64,000 nucleotides of DNA, from positions 1,944,501 to 2,008,500 of the forward strand of contig JAKZZE010000005.1 of assembly GCA_024220505.1 (NCBI GenBank). Reading direction: 5' to 3'. This stretch comes from Rhizopus arrhizus (Eukaryota > Mucoromycota > Mucoromycetes > Mucorales > Rhizopodaceae). Every line of letters starts with the position of its first letter. The stretch's first letter is position 1. This document shows, piece by piece, positions 44,430 through 55,063 of the stretch. The translations under genes and the position numbers were made by a program. The notes below the pieces were generated by a model. The model was not told the DNA's origin. It worked only from the letters and a program-made list of their open reading frames with translations, and made no database searches.

Positions 44430-46145
44430 TTATAAGAGATCTCCTCTTTTGTTATAATGAAGGGTATATTTATTGGGTGGATAGATGACACCTGAGCTAT
44501 CGACCGTCTTACATGCTTGGACCATCTCACTCACATCAGACAATGCCTCATTTGCCACACTCAAAAAATCCTCATTTGCATACTGTCTTTGTGATTCCAG
44601 CAGGCGATCCATGTCACTCAGACGTTGTCTCAGCGCATCAAAGCGTTGATGGATTTGCTGCTGCTTGATCATTCTGAGTTGTCTTTGATCTTGCTGGTCT
44701 GGTTGAGGAGGAGGAGGAGGAGGAGGTCGGGTACGTTGGATGGCTGGGGTTGTCAGGGTTGATTTGGATTGATGATGGTGAGAGATAAAGGGAGGATGGG
44801 CATGCTTATGAATGACGGTGACATGAGCAGACTTTTTTGACAAATCAATGATAATCGTCAGTGCGCCAGCGCAATTGTATTTAAGCTGTGCTTTTGGATG
44901 CTCTGCCTTTCTTGGTTTGGCTGTATCACTTCGTTGTGAACAGTAATATCTCAAGGTGGATAACGTGTCTGGACTCTTGGTGGATTTGCGTCTATCTTTT
45001 AAACTTTTTTTTTTATACAATCGTTAGCTTATGAAATTCAATACTTTCATTCTATACCTAAAGTTAAACCTTGTTCCCTCCAACACCTTTTCACATATCC
45101 CTCTTCCTAACTGAGAAAACCCTGCTGATGATCCCATCCCTTCTATCAAGGGCTGAATATCCAAATGATACAACTTTCTATCAAAATCCACATGCTTCTT
45201 CAACTCTTCCACAAATTCGTCTAGAGAAATCAGGTCCACATTGACTGCAGAAGAAGAGGAGGTGGAAGATAGTCTGGTGGTCGCTTTGGATCTTTGTGGT
45301 AAGGGTAGTGGAGGTTGGATGATTTGATGCATATGAATTTGTTGTTGCTGATGATGATCATTTCGGTTCGAGTTGTTCACTGGAAATAGATGCGATTTAC
45401 TGTTGTTTATGTTCATACCAAGCATCATGGATGAGGAAGATGCGTTCAATTGCGGAGAAGGATTATTGCTGTTGTTGCTATTGTTGGGTGTTGCAAGGTT
45501 GGGTGGAGGGGGTAGATTAGCTGGATTGTTACCCCCTAAAGTGATTGGCATCTGCGGTAATTGTAAGGACAGTTGGCTTGAGGTCTGAGGCGGTGAACTT
45601 GCAGAAGAACCTGGAAAGAGAGGAGAGGTTTGATTGGGCGTATAAGCAGAGGAAGTGGTCGTCTGCTGGCGCTGCTGCTGATGTTGCTGCTGCTGATGTT
45701 GTTGCTGCTGCTGCTGTGAATAAGGTGATATTGGATATCGATTATGCTTTAAACTCTTTTGCTGTTCTTCATATTGTTCATATCTTTCTTTATTAGCCAT
45801 GCTCCTCTGCATCTCTCGTTCATTACATAATCGACATATATTATACTTGAAGTCCTTTTCTTGAAAGAAAGAAATATGTCGAAACGTCTGACAATTGTCA
45901 CAATATTCTGTTTGTGCGTTGCCTCCAGCCCTCGAATGTCGAGAGAGAGCTGCGTTATTACTGCTATTGCTACTGCTGTTATTTTTAGCGTTTGTTTGGG
46001 TAGAAAGAGAAGGATTAGGTGAGGGAACAAGCGTCATGACCTGTTGGAATGCTGGAGCGTTCATCATGTGTTGACGAGATAAGGGATTGGATGTAGATGG
46101 AATAGTTGAGAAACCATAGGAGGTACGGTGAGGTCCGATTGACAT
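44430..46145 (-). CDS. Unidentified Gln/Asn-rich protein with two Cys-rich modules
   Basis: Two large frames that I join as complement(join(44430..45003, 45058..46145)), 553 residues. The intron has a standard donor (gtatag) and a gctaac branch site but an A-rich acceptor after ten A. The join keeps frame and fuses GTRFNF to SLKDRRKSTK. The N-terminal third has a four-Cys module, CDNC...CRLC (about residues 82-107), like a zinc ribbon. Long Gln, Ser and Asn runs and a conserved-looking helix (DLISLDEFVEELKKHVDFDR) follow. The last part has TLRYYCSQRSDTAKPRKAEH, YNCAGALTIIIDLSKKSAHV and HKHAHPPF, which looks like a compact Cys/His DNA-binding fold of the kind found in fungal MULE/FLYWCH-type proteins. 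A transcriptional role is plausible but not shown. Confidence 0.6.
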
Positions 46146-46651
46146 TGCTCCAGTAAATATTCTTTAGCAAAAAGCAATAAACACTGGTTGATCTATTCAC
46201 ACAGTAAAAAAACAAAAAAAAAAAATACGGAAAAAAAATGGTTAGTTTTTTTTTTATTTTTTTTCCACTAGTGTGACGCAATATAAAAGTGTATCCAATC
46301 AACACTGTCTAAATATATTTTTATCATCTTTTGCCTATTCAAGGAGAGAGAGAAAGAGAGAGAGAGAGAAGCATTCTTTCTCTTTTATGGGGATGAGATC
46401 ATCTATTCTGTATGCTTACAACTTTTAAAAGTATCTCTTGTAAATTAATTTTAATTCAACTGGGTCTGGATCATCTAAAAAAAAAAAAAAAAAATAGTAA
46501 ATTACTTTTTTTAAAAAAAAACGGCTTTTAATGAGAATAGTACACAAAAAAAAAATAAATGTATTTTTTTTTCAGAGCATAAAATGTTCATAAAGAAAAA
46601 AGAAGGAAAAAAAGGTATATAGAACATGGGCATAAAAAAATAAAAATTTCC
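46146..46651. other. Intergenic, no gene seen
   Basis: Contains many A and T runs and a GA-repeat near 46344-46370. Promoter side of the Gln/Asn-rich gene and 3' flank of the next one. Confidence 0.5.
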
Positions 46652-47715
46652 TTAAATTGAGATTGGACCGACTCGAGAGGATTTCTTTCCAGTCATAAAG
46701 CTTTTGAAGCTACTCCATAATTTACCCACTTTACTAGGTTGTTCGTCTTGGTCTTGTACTTTTGTATAAGATTCGTTTGACTTGATTGGCATCCAACTGG
46801 TAATCACACGCACCGAGAATTTTTTGATTTCCGATGCAAACGATTTTCTTGGCTCTGGTGCCTCTGGTTGACTTTCGAGCGCACTCGAGGTCGGTTCTGT
46901 TGTGGGTGTACCCCAGAGGGCTCGACTGGCGAATTCGGAAGCACGCGAATACAGTGATTTTCGATGGTTGGCTGGATCAGTTTCGGGAGGTGGAAGAGGA
47001 CAAGAGAGGACAGAATCTGATTTTTATCTTCTGGTTGCTGTCCTCGAGTGAAGAAGTCTCGAAGGGATTGAACGGTGCCCTGTTTGATTTCTAATCTTTC
47101 GAGTGGTTGGTATTTTGTAGTGTTCTCGGTTGAGCCTTGGGTTGCGGTTGTGGCTGTCGTCAGTTGAGAAAGAGATTGAAGAGAGAAGAGAGATCGAATG
47201 GAACGAACGGTGCCTTGTTGTATTGAGCTCAGGATGGACGAGTGTCGACTGAAGGAAGATTCTGAATCACGATTTAAACTATCTTTTGATTGGATAGAAT
47301 GAGATCTGTTCACTTGTGGTGCCACTCGAGCAACGTCACGAGGGTCTGCTTCGGCTATAGGCAGGAAATGATCATCGTTATGAAATGGAAATGCCAGTGG
47401 TCTTGGACAAGAATAGACAAGATCGGGTGGACGTTGTGAGGCAGTTTGAGTTCTCTTTTTTCTTCTTGGATGTGGTGTCTTTTTTAGTTCGGACGTATTT
47501 AGATTGGAAGTGGTGGTTGAAAAAGAAGTAGCTAAAGTAGGTGATGAAACAGTAGAATAAGTTGGTGAAGAAGAAGAAGAAGAACATTCGCTATCTGTGT
47601 CTACTGCTGATATTTTAGAATCAAGCGAAGGAAGTTTTTTATGAAGTGTATGTTTTGAACCACTTCCAGAACGAATTAAATATTGTTCATGTCTAAAAGA
47701 AGATGAATGAAACAT
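46652..47715 (-). CDS. Hypothetical Ser-rich protein with an apparent -1 frame break
   Basis: I start at the Met at 47715 (MFHSSSFRHEQYLIRSGSGS); the 28 residues upstream of it are poly-pyrimidine leader. The frame is open to 46804, but coding character switches at about 47020: after GQQPEDK the frame one base back reads SDSVLSCPLPPPETDPANHR and continues through SRASEFASRALWGTP and VRVITSWMPIKSN to KSSRVGPISI and a stop at 46654-46652. The switch falls on a run of five A (T at 47021-47025), so one base is missing or a -1 slip occurs. Two near-identical blocks, IQQGTVRSIRSLFS and IKQGTVQSLRDFFT, form an internal repeat. Function unknown. Confidence 0.55.
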
Positions 47716-50148
47716 CTTTAAATAATAATAATTTACAATAAAAAAGAGAGAAAGAGAGAAAGAAGAAGAAAAAGAAAGAAAAAAAAAAAAAAGTAACACG
47801 AAAAATTTAAAATAAAAAAAAATCTTTTTTTCTATTGAATTACATGCATATTCACCAATAATTGAATCTCATTTATTAATATTTGAGGTTAGTTTAAACT
47901 TGCAGCCATAACCACGTGAGGATTCTTACTCGTATTCTGTCCCTGAAATTTATGTCTACACGTGGAATCTTTAATTCTAAATTTATATTGGATTTAAGCA
48001 CATCAAAGCCCCTCTCCTTTATTTCTAAGCTGCTCACTCGCTCTTTTTTTGATAACTCAACCTCTATCAATCACGCACATACAAAAAAAGTTTCATGACT
48101 GATCTAAAAGAAACAAGATGGTTTCAATCATTTTTAAAAGACATTCCTCTTTTGTAAAAGGATTTGAGATAAAAGAAAGAAGGAGGAGAAGGGCATTGTT
48201 ATCGCGCATAGATTCTGTGGCGGTCATTAAAAAGGAAGGCGCAAACAAGACACGATCGTCAAACAATAAAACCTGCTTTTATTTCAAACACATTTGTTAA
48301 TACCATCGATCTCTGTGCACAGATCAAGGAGTTACACATAGAATTACCCTTTTCTCCAAGAAATCAGCGATCTCTGATGTGAATTGTTTGTATCAGCAAG
48401 TGCACAGACGGATGATGTTATCTTGGTTCATTCTAAATCATCTCTCTTTATTTTTTTACCCATCAAACCTCTTTTGTGCTCTGCAACTGTTATGGCCACT
48501 TTTCGACAATGCATGTTGATTGTTTCCCTTTAAAGAGTTTTCTTGCACATTTTTTTATACCAAATTAGTAACCTAGTGGCTTGGGATGTAATCAATCCAC
48601 TGTCTCTCTTGTAATTCATTATTAAACAAACCAATCGAACTCTCTTCTTTCACAGCTTGAACTTATTCTCAATTTCACAGCTGTTTCTTGTCTGTTATAA
48701 ACTAAATGTAATTCAAACATGTTTATCAAAGCCTTTCAAAAGGGCTGACATGAGTTGTGATCAAGGAATCTTAAGTTAAACTGGTCTAAAGTCAAACAAT
48801 GCAACTGGTTAAAATTGCTGCTCTGTGAATGTCCTGTTGTACAGTGGAACCAAAGGACCTACAGAGCTACATAAACTGATCTTGTTTTGCTTTTATCGCC
48901 CAGTGGCCCATGCATTTCTAGGCTCTAAAGTATGTTCTTATCATCTGTTGATCACCTCATTCATCATCCTCTCTTTGCTCTTGCTCGCCTTCCTTTGACT
49001 ACTTTAGAAACAGCTGATGGCTTATAATTTCTTTTCTTGTGCGATTGTTTGATCCGGTTGGATTCCTTTTCTCTTATTTTACTAAACATTCCCTGTCTTC
49101 TTTGTCAAGAAAAAAAAAGAAGAAGAAGCAAACACTGTGTTCTATCAAGTCGTGTAGATGGAATAAATCGTCTGGTTAAAAGGATAATCCAACTTATGAA
49201 AAGAAAGACTGTTTGGAACCTTGTCCAAGCTATCATTTATGTCACTTGGCACTACACATTTGAAAAAATTCAGATGATGGCCAAGCAAGTGACGATGGTC
49301 TTTACATATTTTTGATCGCTCTGATATTTTCGGTGTTTTCCTTTTTTTTTCCCAAGTGTGAGGAATACACTGTCGATATAGAGCAAGTAGGCTATAAGAG
49401 AAGCTGGGGCTATTGAAGATGTATCTTTGGAGGGAGTAGTTTCAATGATTGTCTTTTTGACAAGTTATTGATACAGATTGAGCAAGGAAAGTATTGATTT
49501 TTATAAGACGTCAGTAAGTGGAGAGAAGTAGCAAGAAACATTATGGCTAAAGAGGAATTCAATGTAGATTGGATCAAAGAAAAAGAGTTGGTGATAAACG
49601 TAGTGTGGATGGCAGTTTAATTTTTTCAATATTCGCAATTTAAATTATTTACTTTTGCACGTTTATTTCTTTAAAGCCTGCTCACTGATTATTTAGAAAA
49701 CCATCATTCAATATTGTAGACATTCTAAAACACTCTTTAAAGATACTATCCATCGATTGAATGATATTTTGACCAAAAGAGCCTTTAGTTTCACGAAAAT
49801 CAAATCCATGCAGTAAAAGTGATTACCAGATCAGGCAATTTAAAAGCTGAAATTTAAATAAGATTCGGGGGATTTCATTCAGTTTACAAACAAAAAGTAT
49901 ATGATTTCTTCATCTGTGGACTTTATGTCACTGAAAGGGAAAAAGAATCACTTTAAACCATTGTATTGACATTGACGAAAAGTAACAGAAAAAAAAAAAA
50001 AAAGTCAATAAACACGAATATGATTTTTAAATGAAGCAATGCGTACAAGCCAATGAAATCTATTTGATTTCTAATACGGTCTTTAAAAGCTTTCTAAAAC
50101 ATTCAACTTTTTTTTATTCTTTTTTTTTATTCTTTTTAATTACACAAA
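47716..50148. other. Long intergenic stretch, no gene supported
   Basis: AT-rich and low-complexity. Short frames at 47916-48300 and 49037-49315 lack any recognisable motif or coding-like composition. No tRNA-like B box or repeat was noticed. Confidence 0.45.
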
Positions 50149-51216
50149 ATGCCTACTGTTTATATCATCATTTACTCTGTCTATCATCATATTTATACAC
50201 TTTCAAAGAGTATAAAAAAGGGTTTGGAAGAACAAGGTGTTACTGTCAAACTGTATCAAGTAAGATTTCCCGTCTTTCTTTTTTTTCTGCATGAATTCAA
50301 AAAACCATTAAAAACACATAGGTGCCCGAGACTTTAACAGATGAAATCTTGCAAAAATTACACGCTCCCCAAAAGCCTGATATTCCGGTCATTACAGTGG
50401 ATGCCCTTACCGAGGCTGATGCGTTTATCTTTGGTAGGTGTGTTGTTGGACGAGGGAGCAAGAAAATTGACTTGTGTGTCATTCTTTATTAGGTATTCCA
50501 ACTCGTTTTGGTACTCTACCTGCACAAATGAAATCATTTTTGGACGCAACCGGCTCACACTGGGCTACAGGGGCCTTGGCTGGTAAATTTGTGGGAACTT
50601 TCTTTTCATCCGCATCTCAACATGGCGGACAAGAAACCACTGCTTTTACTCTGTTGACTTATTTTGCGCATCACGGTATGAACTATGTCCCCTTGGGATT
50701 TTCAAACGCTCACTTGTTTGATAACTCGGAAGTGGTCGGTGGCTCAGCCTATGGTGCTGGAACAATAGGTAAAAAAAAAAAAAAAAGATTTTACGTTTTG
50801 TATCTAAACAAGGCATGATAGCCAATGGGGATGGATCACGATTACCCACCGAGAAAGAATTGGACATTGCCCAAACTCAAGGTGTCAACTTTGCCAATCT
50901 TCTCAATGCTTATCACCGAGGTCTCAAACTTGACACAAGTGGAACAGAATCGACCAATAAGGAAATCAAAACATCCGATGCTCCCACTGCCGATGCCGCT
51001 CCCGCTGCTGCTGCTCCCACTACTGCTGCTCCCACTACTGCTCCTGCGCCAGTGGAATCCACAGGTGAGCCTACTGCTGCCACGACTGCTATTACCGATG
51101 CTGGTGATAATCATGCTGGACCTACAACCGAGCGTTCTGCTGAAGCGACGGAAAAGAAGGCAAGTGCCGTAAAGGCCAAGAAAGAGGAAAAGAAATCAAA
51201 GTGTTTCTGCATGTAG
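50149..51216 (+). CDS. WrbA/Pst2-type flavodoxin-like quinone reductase with a CaaX tail
   Basis: Four exons, join(50149..50259, 50322..50433, 50493..50768, 50822..51216), 297 residues. The flavodoxin-like WrbA fold is complete to about residue 200: [20 protein letters not shown] (FMN phosphate loop), [33 protein letters not shown], then [20 protein letters not shown]. Unlike bacterial WrbA and the 59 kb paralogue, it carries a further 90 residues: an Ala/Pro/Thr-rich linker, a Lys-rich stretch ([10 protein letters not shown]) and the terminus CFCM. This is a CaaX-type box with Met at the end, predicting farnesylation and membrane anchoring. Fungal Ycp4/Obr1-type proteins are similarly membrane-associated. 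Expected activity: two-electron reduction of quinones with NAD(P)H. Confidence 0.92.
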
Positions 51217-52038
51217 ATGGCACGCTTAGAAAAATACAATTCAATTCTTTTTTGTTTTTTTTAATCTTATTATTTACTTACTATTATTTCATAATTAAAA
51301 AAAAATACATATACATTTTAAACACGCTAGTCTAAAGAAATCAGTCGTCAATGTTCAAAAAGAAGGAGTCATGTTCCACCTTACCTTGAATTCCTGTGAC
51401 GAGCATGAGGAAAAAGTTTAAAAAAGACGATTGTGAAAGCAGACATGGGTTGATTCAAGCGTCCTGAAGGAGCAAGTATATCTTGAAGAACAAGTACCCA
51501 GCCGTAGACCAGCTTCGGTTTATCATAAACTTTAGGAGAATGATGCTTGGTCTTGTACTACCCCAATTGTTTATCACTTGCATCAGGGTTAAATCGATTT
51601 CATCAAGCGAATGGTGCACCTTGTCATCTTTACGAGCCTAATCAAACACTTTGCTTTTATCCTCAGTGGATTACTTGAGAAGGTGACTGCGTCTTCTTTA
51701 CGCCGACAGGGATCGATAGCCCATTTCGTGATAGAGTCATCCGACAGATGTGTATATTGTGCACAAGATAGCTTTGTATTTATCAGCACGAATCATACAA
51801 ATGATTAAATTGTTTTCAAACCCTACACTGACCAAAAAGGTTTCCATTTCGTCTTTGAACAAGGATGATGGACAATGATCGATGGGGTGTGAATATCAGG
51901 TTTGCTTAAAGTTTGGTTCTTCAGTGGAAATGTTTACCAAAATAATATGTTGTGATCCTCTTGTTCACTTGGCAGCATTTCAGTGAGTTTTTCTTACCGT
52001 GTAGAATAATAACAATGTATATTATTTTTATTTAATTC

Positions 52039-52069
<31 letters not shown>

Positions 52070-53238
52070 ACCTATCAGTGCTCAGAGGCGCGATTGTCCA
52101 GTACAGGGATGTTTTGTAGAAAAGAGACAAGGATGTCTGAGGACAGGATTCACTTTAGTGTAAATATATTTATACTTGGCTGTCATTAGCTCCCACAAAA
52201 GTATGTTTGTGGGTTATTAAGTTACGATGAGTGAAGGATGGTAGAAAAAAGGAATGAATATCAAATCATCCTGAATGCCGTTGAACATGTAAGCTTTTTT
52301 GAACGAATGATAAAAGAGGGGAAGGGTAAGTGCAGCTTTTGGTTCTCCTTCATGGCCAAACCCCGTTTCCGACAGCAACCTAAAGAGAGCAATCAAGCCA
52401 CTGATAGGAACGAATGTGCATCATAGACTGTGTGCTGTGAACGAACCATGGTAAAAAAGAATACGTAGGACCATGATCAAAATCGTTATGATCGCCATGG
52501 GATGCACAAGCATCATTCGAAGGCCAAGTTTTCTTTTTATCAATCAGTGGTATTTTATAACCAGTGACCTACAACCTGCATTGTTTTACACAACACACTG
52601 GACCATCCTCTAGGCTCGTCCACCTCATCCCAGCCATGAATTCTTCAATCGGTTACCCGGTCCACCTCGCAGTGCTCTTTACACTTGATCTCCAACCAGG
52701 GGCTTCTAACCTCCCTTCTTGATCAAACTCGGGCAAGAAGAGGATACGAAAAAGACAAAGTTACCTACAACACTCTTTATTTGATTCTATAATGTAAACA
52801 AACTGGTTTTATGCTTATCCACTGCGTTCCATGAAATACAGTTGAATCTTGTGAACATGAATTTAAAGAGCGCATACCTTGGAATGAACTGTAGGTTAGC
52901 TATCGGGAATTAGATCTTGTTTACTGCAATCTAGATTTACGGATGGCTGGATTGATAAACACGAAAACTTTAACGCAACGTTCAGTTCTCCTTCAATGTC
53001 ACAGTGGGAAAATAAAAGTAGAAGGCAGATGGCAAGATGACTTTGCTTGTTTCAATAAAGATAGCGATGTAAAACCTCTAAAGTTTTGTACATCAATCAT
53101 TTTCAAACTTGATTGAGCCCCGTTTTTCAAACGATGTTCTGAGTAAAGAAGTTTATGGTTGAACATGAAATCCATATTTACTTTTTTTTTTATGTATGAG
53201 GAGTTTATTCTTGTGCCGCGAAATCCATATTTACTATA
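51217..53238. other. Intergenic, no gene supported
   Basis: A poly-T run lies at 52045-52069. On the minus strand near 51540-51370 a stretch reads KLVYGWVLVLQDILAPSGRL... and looks membrane-protein-like, but its frame is broken on both sides and I cannot identify it. The rest is AT-rich non-coding sequence. Confidence 0.4.
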
Positions 53239-53353
53239 CAGTTAACGCAACGCCAAAGGGCGGGACGAAAAAGATTTCAAAGGTCGGTTTTTGAAATTCC
53301 AATGGGCGGTTTTTTCAATCTCAAAGGGCGGTTATTTATAACCCAATGGACGG
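53239..53353 (+). repeat. Left inverted repeat with five iterated 11-mers
   Basis: Within the left end a motif close to CCAAAGGGCGG recurs at 53253, 53277, 53299, 53321 and 53343, that is, at steps of 24, 22, 22 and 22 bases. Variants are tCAAAGGTCGG, CCAATGGGCGG, TCAAAGGGCGG and CCAATGGACGG. The two-turn spacing suggests repeated transposase binding sites on one DNA face. Confidence 0.75.
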
Positions 53354-53559
53354 CGTTTCCCTTTCAAGAAAGTCTAAATGAGTACGCATTTTTTTATGAA
53401 GATGGGCAGGGGAGAATTGTTGACGAAGAAGGGCGCGATGCAATGGAATGGGAATAAGAAGTTCACCCACATCACCTAGAAACGTTAACCCGCCTAAGGC
53501 TTTATTGTGAAAAGCAGGGTCTAGAGCAAAACTCGGTTGATGAAGGTTTAGATGCTGAA

Positions 53560-54705
53560 ATGGAGGAAGCTTCAAGAGTAGTAAAAATGCAGAAAAAGCA
53601 TTACATTGGCTACTCCAGCGAACAAAAACTTCTTTTTGTCTATTACAATAGGGTAAAACTATTCAATGCTGCTAAATCTGGTAGATTAGCTGGAGGAATT
53701 GCTGAACGAACAGCACAGAAATGGGCCAAGAGACTCAAAGAAGACAAAGATTGGAACATCTTGGAAAAACAAACTAACAAAGTCAATAGGCCAAAGGCGC
53801 AGCTTGATGAAAGACATAAGATTCATCTACTCAACTTTTATGATAATAACCCTCAAGCCAGGATTGTTGATGCAGTTGCTTCACTCACTAAAAAGTTTGA
53901 AGGTTTTACATTAAAGGAAACCAGTGTTAAAAACTTTATGAAAGAAGAGTGTAGCCTTTCATTCAAGAAACTCACCCTTCACCCAAAAGCAAGAAACGAT
54001 CAATCAAAAATCGCAGATCGTATAGCATGGATTGAGAAGTGGAGTAAGACAGATATGAACTATCTCGAAAACTGTGTTTTTGTAGATGAATCGGGTTTTG
54101 ACATCAACATGAGACCTCCTGGAGGATGGTCTGCTAAGGGCACTCCAGCTATTACGACCACTCCCAGCACCAGAGCAGTTTCACATACAGTTTTAGGTGC
54201 AATTTCAGCAAAATATGTTGTGTCAATGGAGCTTAGAAATCCACAGGAGCACTCATCAAAAAGATTAAAGATAGATCATATAAATCGTAAAAGGAAAGCA
54301 CCATCCAAGGCAAAAAAGAATGCTCCTAGAGGCACTGTCACTGGTCATTATATACATTTTATTCAAAAAACTATGGATGAAATGGATTGCATTCCTGAGA
54401 TGAAAGGATACTATATAGTGATGGATAATGCGCCCATTCACACAGCCGATACAATAGAAGCTATAATAACAGAAAGAGGTTATAAATGCGTTTATCTGCC
54501 GCCTTATTCTCCCGAGCTTAATCCTATTGAGCAATTTTGGTCTATTATTAAAAACAAGGTAAGACGCAGTCAGTTTCAGGACAAGGAGGATTTAGCTACT
54601 AGAATAACTGAGGCCTGTAATTCTGTTCCCCGTGAGCATCTTAAAGCATTTGTACAGCACTCAGTAAATGTATTTGAAAAGTGCCTAAAGGGCGAACCTA
54701 TTTAA
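53560..54705 (+). CDS. DD34E transposase (IS630/Tc1/mariner superfamily)
   Basis: Open for 381 residues from the ATG at 53560. The catalytic triad is visible: Asp in FVDESGFD, Asp in VMDNAPIH, and Glu in NPIEQFW, with 34 residues between the last two. YLPPYSPELNPIEQFWSIIK is the usual C-terminal box. N-terminal helices (KLLFVYYNRVKLFNAAKSGR; AERTAQKWAKRLKED) form the DNA-binding part. Coding character extends upstream in the same frame (NEYAFFYEDGQGRIVDEEGR, then DAMEWE) but is cut by a TAA at 53455-53457, so the ancestral N-terminus was about 50 residues longer. This copy may make a shortened protein or be dead. Confidence 0.88.
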   Translation: MEEASRVVKMQKKHYIGYSSEQKLLFVYYNRVKLFNAAKSGRLAGGIAERTAQKWAKRLKEDKDWNILEKQTNKVNRPKAQLDERHKIHLLNFYDNNPQARIVDAVASLTKKFEGFTLKETSVKNFMKEECSLSFKKLTLHPKARNDQSKIADRIAWIEKWSKTDMNYLENCVFVDESGFDINMRPPGGWSAKGTPAITTTPSTRAVSHTVLGAISAKYVVSMELRNPQEHSSKRLKIDHINRKRKAPSKAKKNAPRGTVTGHYIHFIQKTMDEMDCIPEMKGYYIVMDNAPIHTADTIEAIITERGYKCVYLPPYSPELNPIEQFWSIIKNKVRRSQFQDKEDLATRITEACNSVPREHLKAFVQHSVNVFEKCLKGEPI

Positions 54706-54753
54706 TAAACTTTTCTTCTACCATAAGTATTAATAAAATAAAAAAAAAAAAAA

Positions 54754-54880
54754 CGCCCATTGAGTTATAAATATTCGCCCTTTGAGAAAATAAAATTGGA
54801 ATTTCAAAACGGCCCTTTGGATTTTAAAAAACCGACCTTTGAAATATTTTTCGTCCCGCCCTTTGGCGTTGCGTTAACTG
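54754..54880 (-). repeat. Right inverted repeat with five iterated 11-mers
   Basis: Mirror of the left end. The complementary motif (cgccctttgg type) has its core at 54755, 54777, 54812, 54834 and 54858, at steps of 22, 35, 22 and 24 bases. The wider middle step comes from an extra 13 bases (around taaaattggaatt) not present at the left end. Confidence 0.75.
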
Positions 54881-55063
54881 GACTATGATAGATCAAATCA
54901 ACCTTTAACTCAGGATTTCACGTCAATGCACCACATTCCAGCAATACATAAATGAAATTTCTATGATAATTATTAACTGCAAAGGGTATACTACGGTACT
55001 AATTTATTGATGAAAAAAAAAAAAAAAAATGTAATACAAGAAAATATTCATGTGAGGGAGTTT

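Larger units (their letters stand above)
53239..54880 (+). mobile_element. Tc1/mariner-superfamily DNA transposon with long inverted ends
   Basis: A 1642 bp element bounded by inverted repeats that begin cagttaacgcaacgccaaag at 53239 and end with the complement at 54880. The outer 33 bases are identical and similarity continues, with gaps, for about 115-125 bases. It encodes one DDE transposase (separate entry). TA is present outside the left end, but the right flank begins GA, so no clean TA target duplication is seen. A pentamer, actat, occurs one base outside each end (53233-53237 and 54882-54886), perhaps by chance. The two ends being nearly identical argues for fairly recent activity. 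Confidence 0.9.

Noticed and set aside
49037..49315. 92-codon plus-strand ORF
   Set aside because: No motif, no intron partners and AT-driven composition; likely chance.
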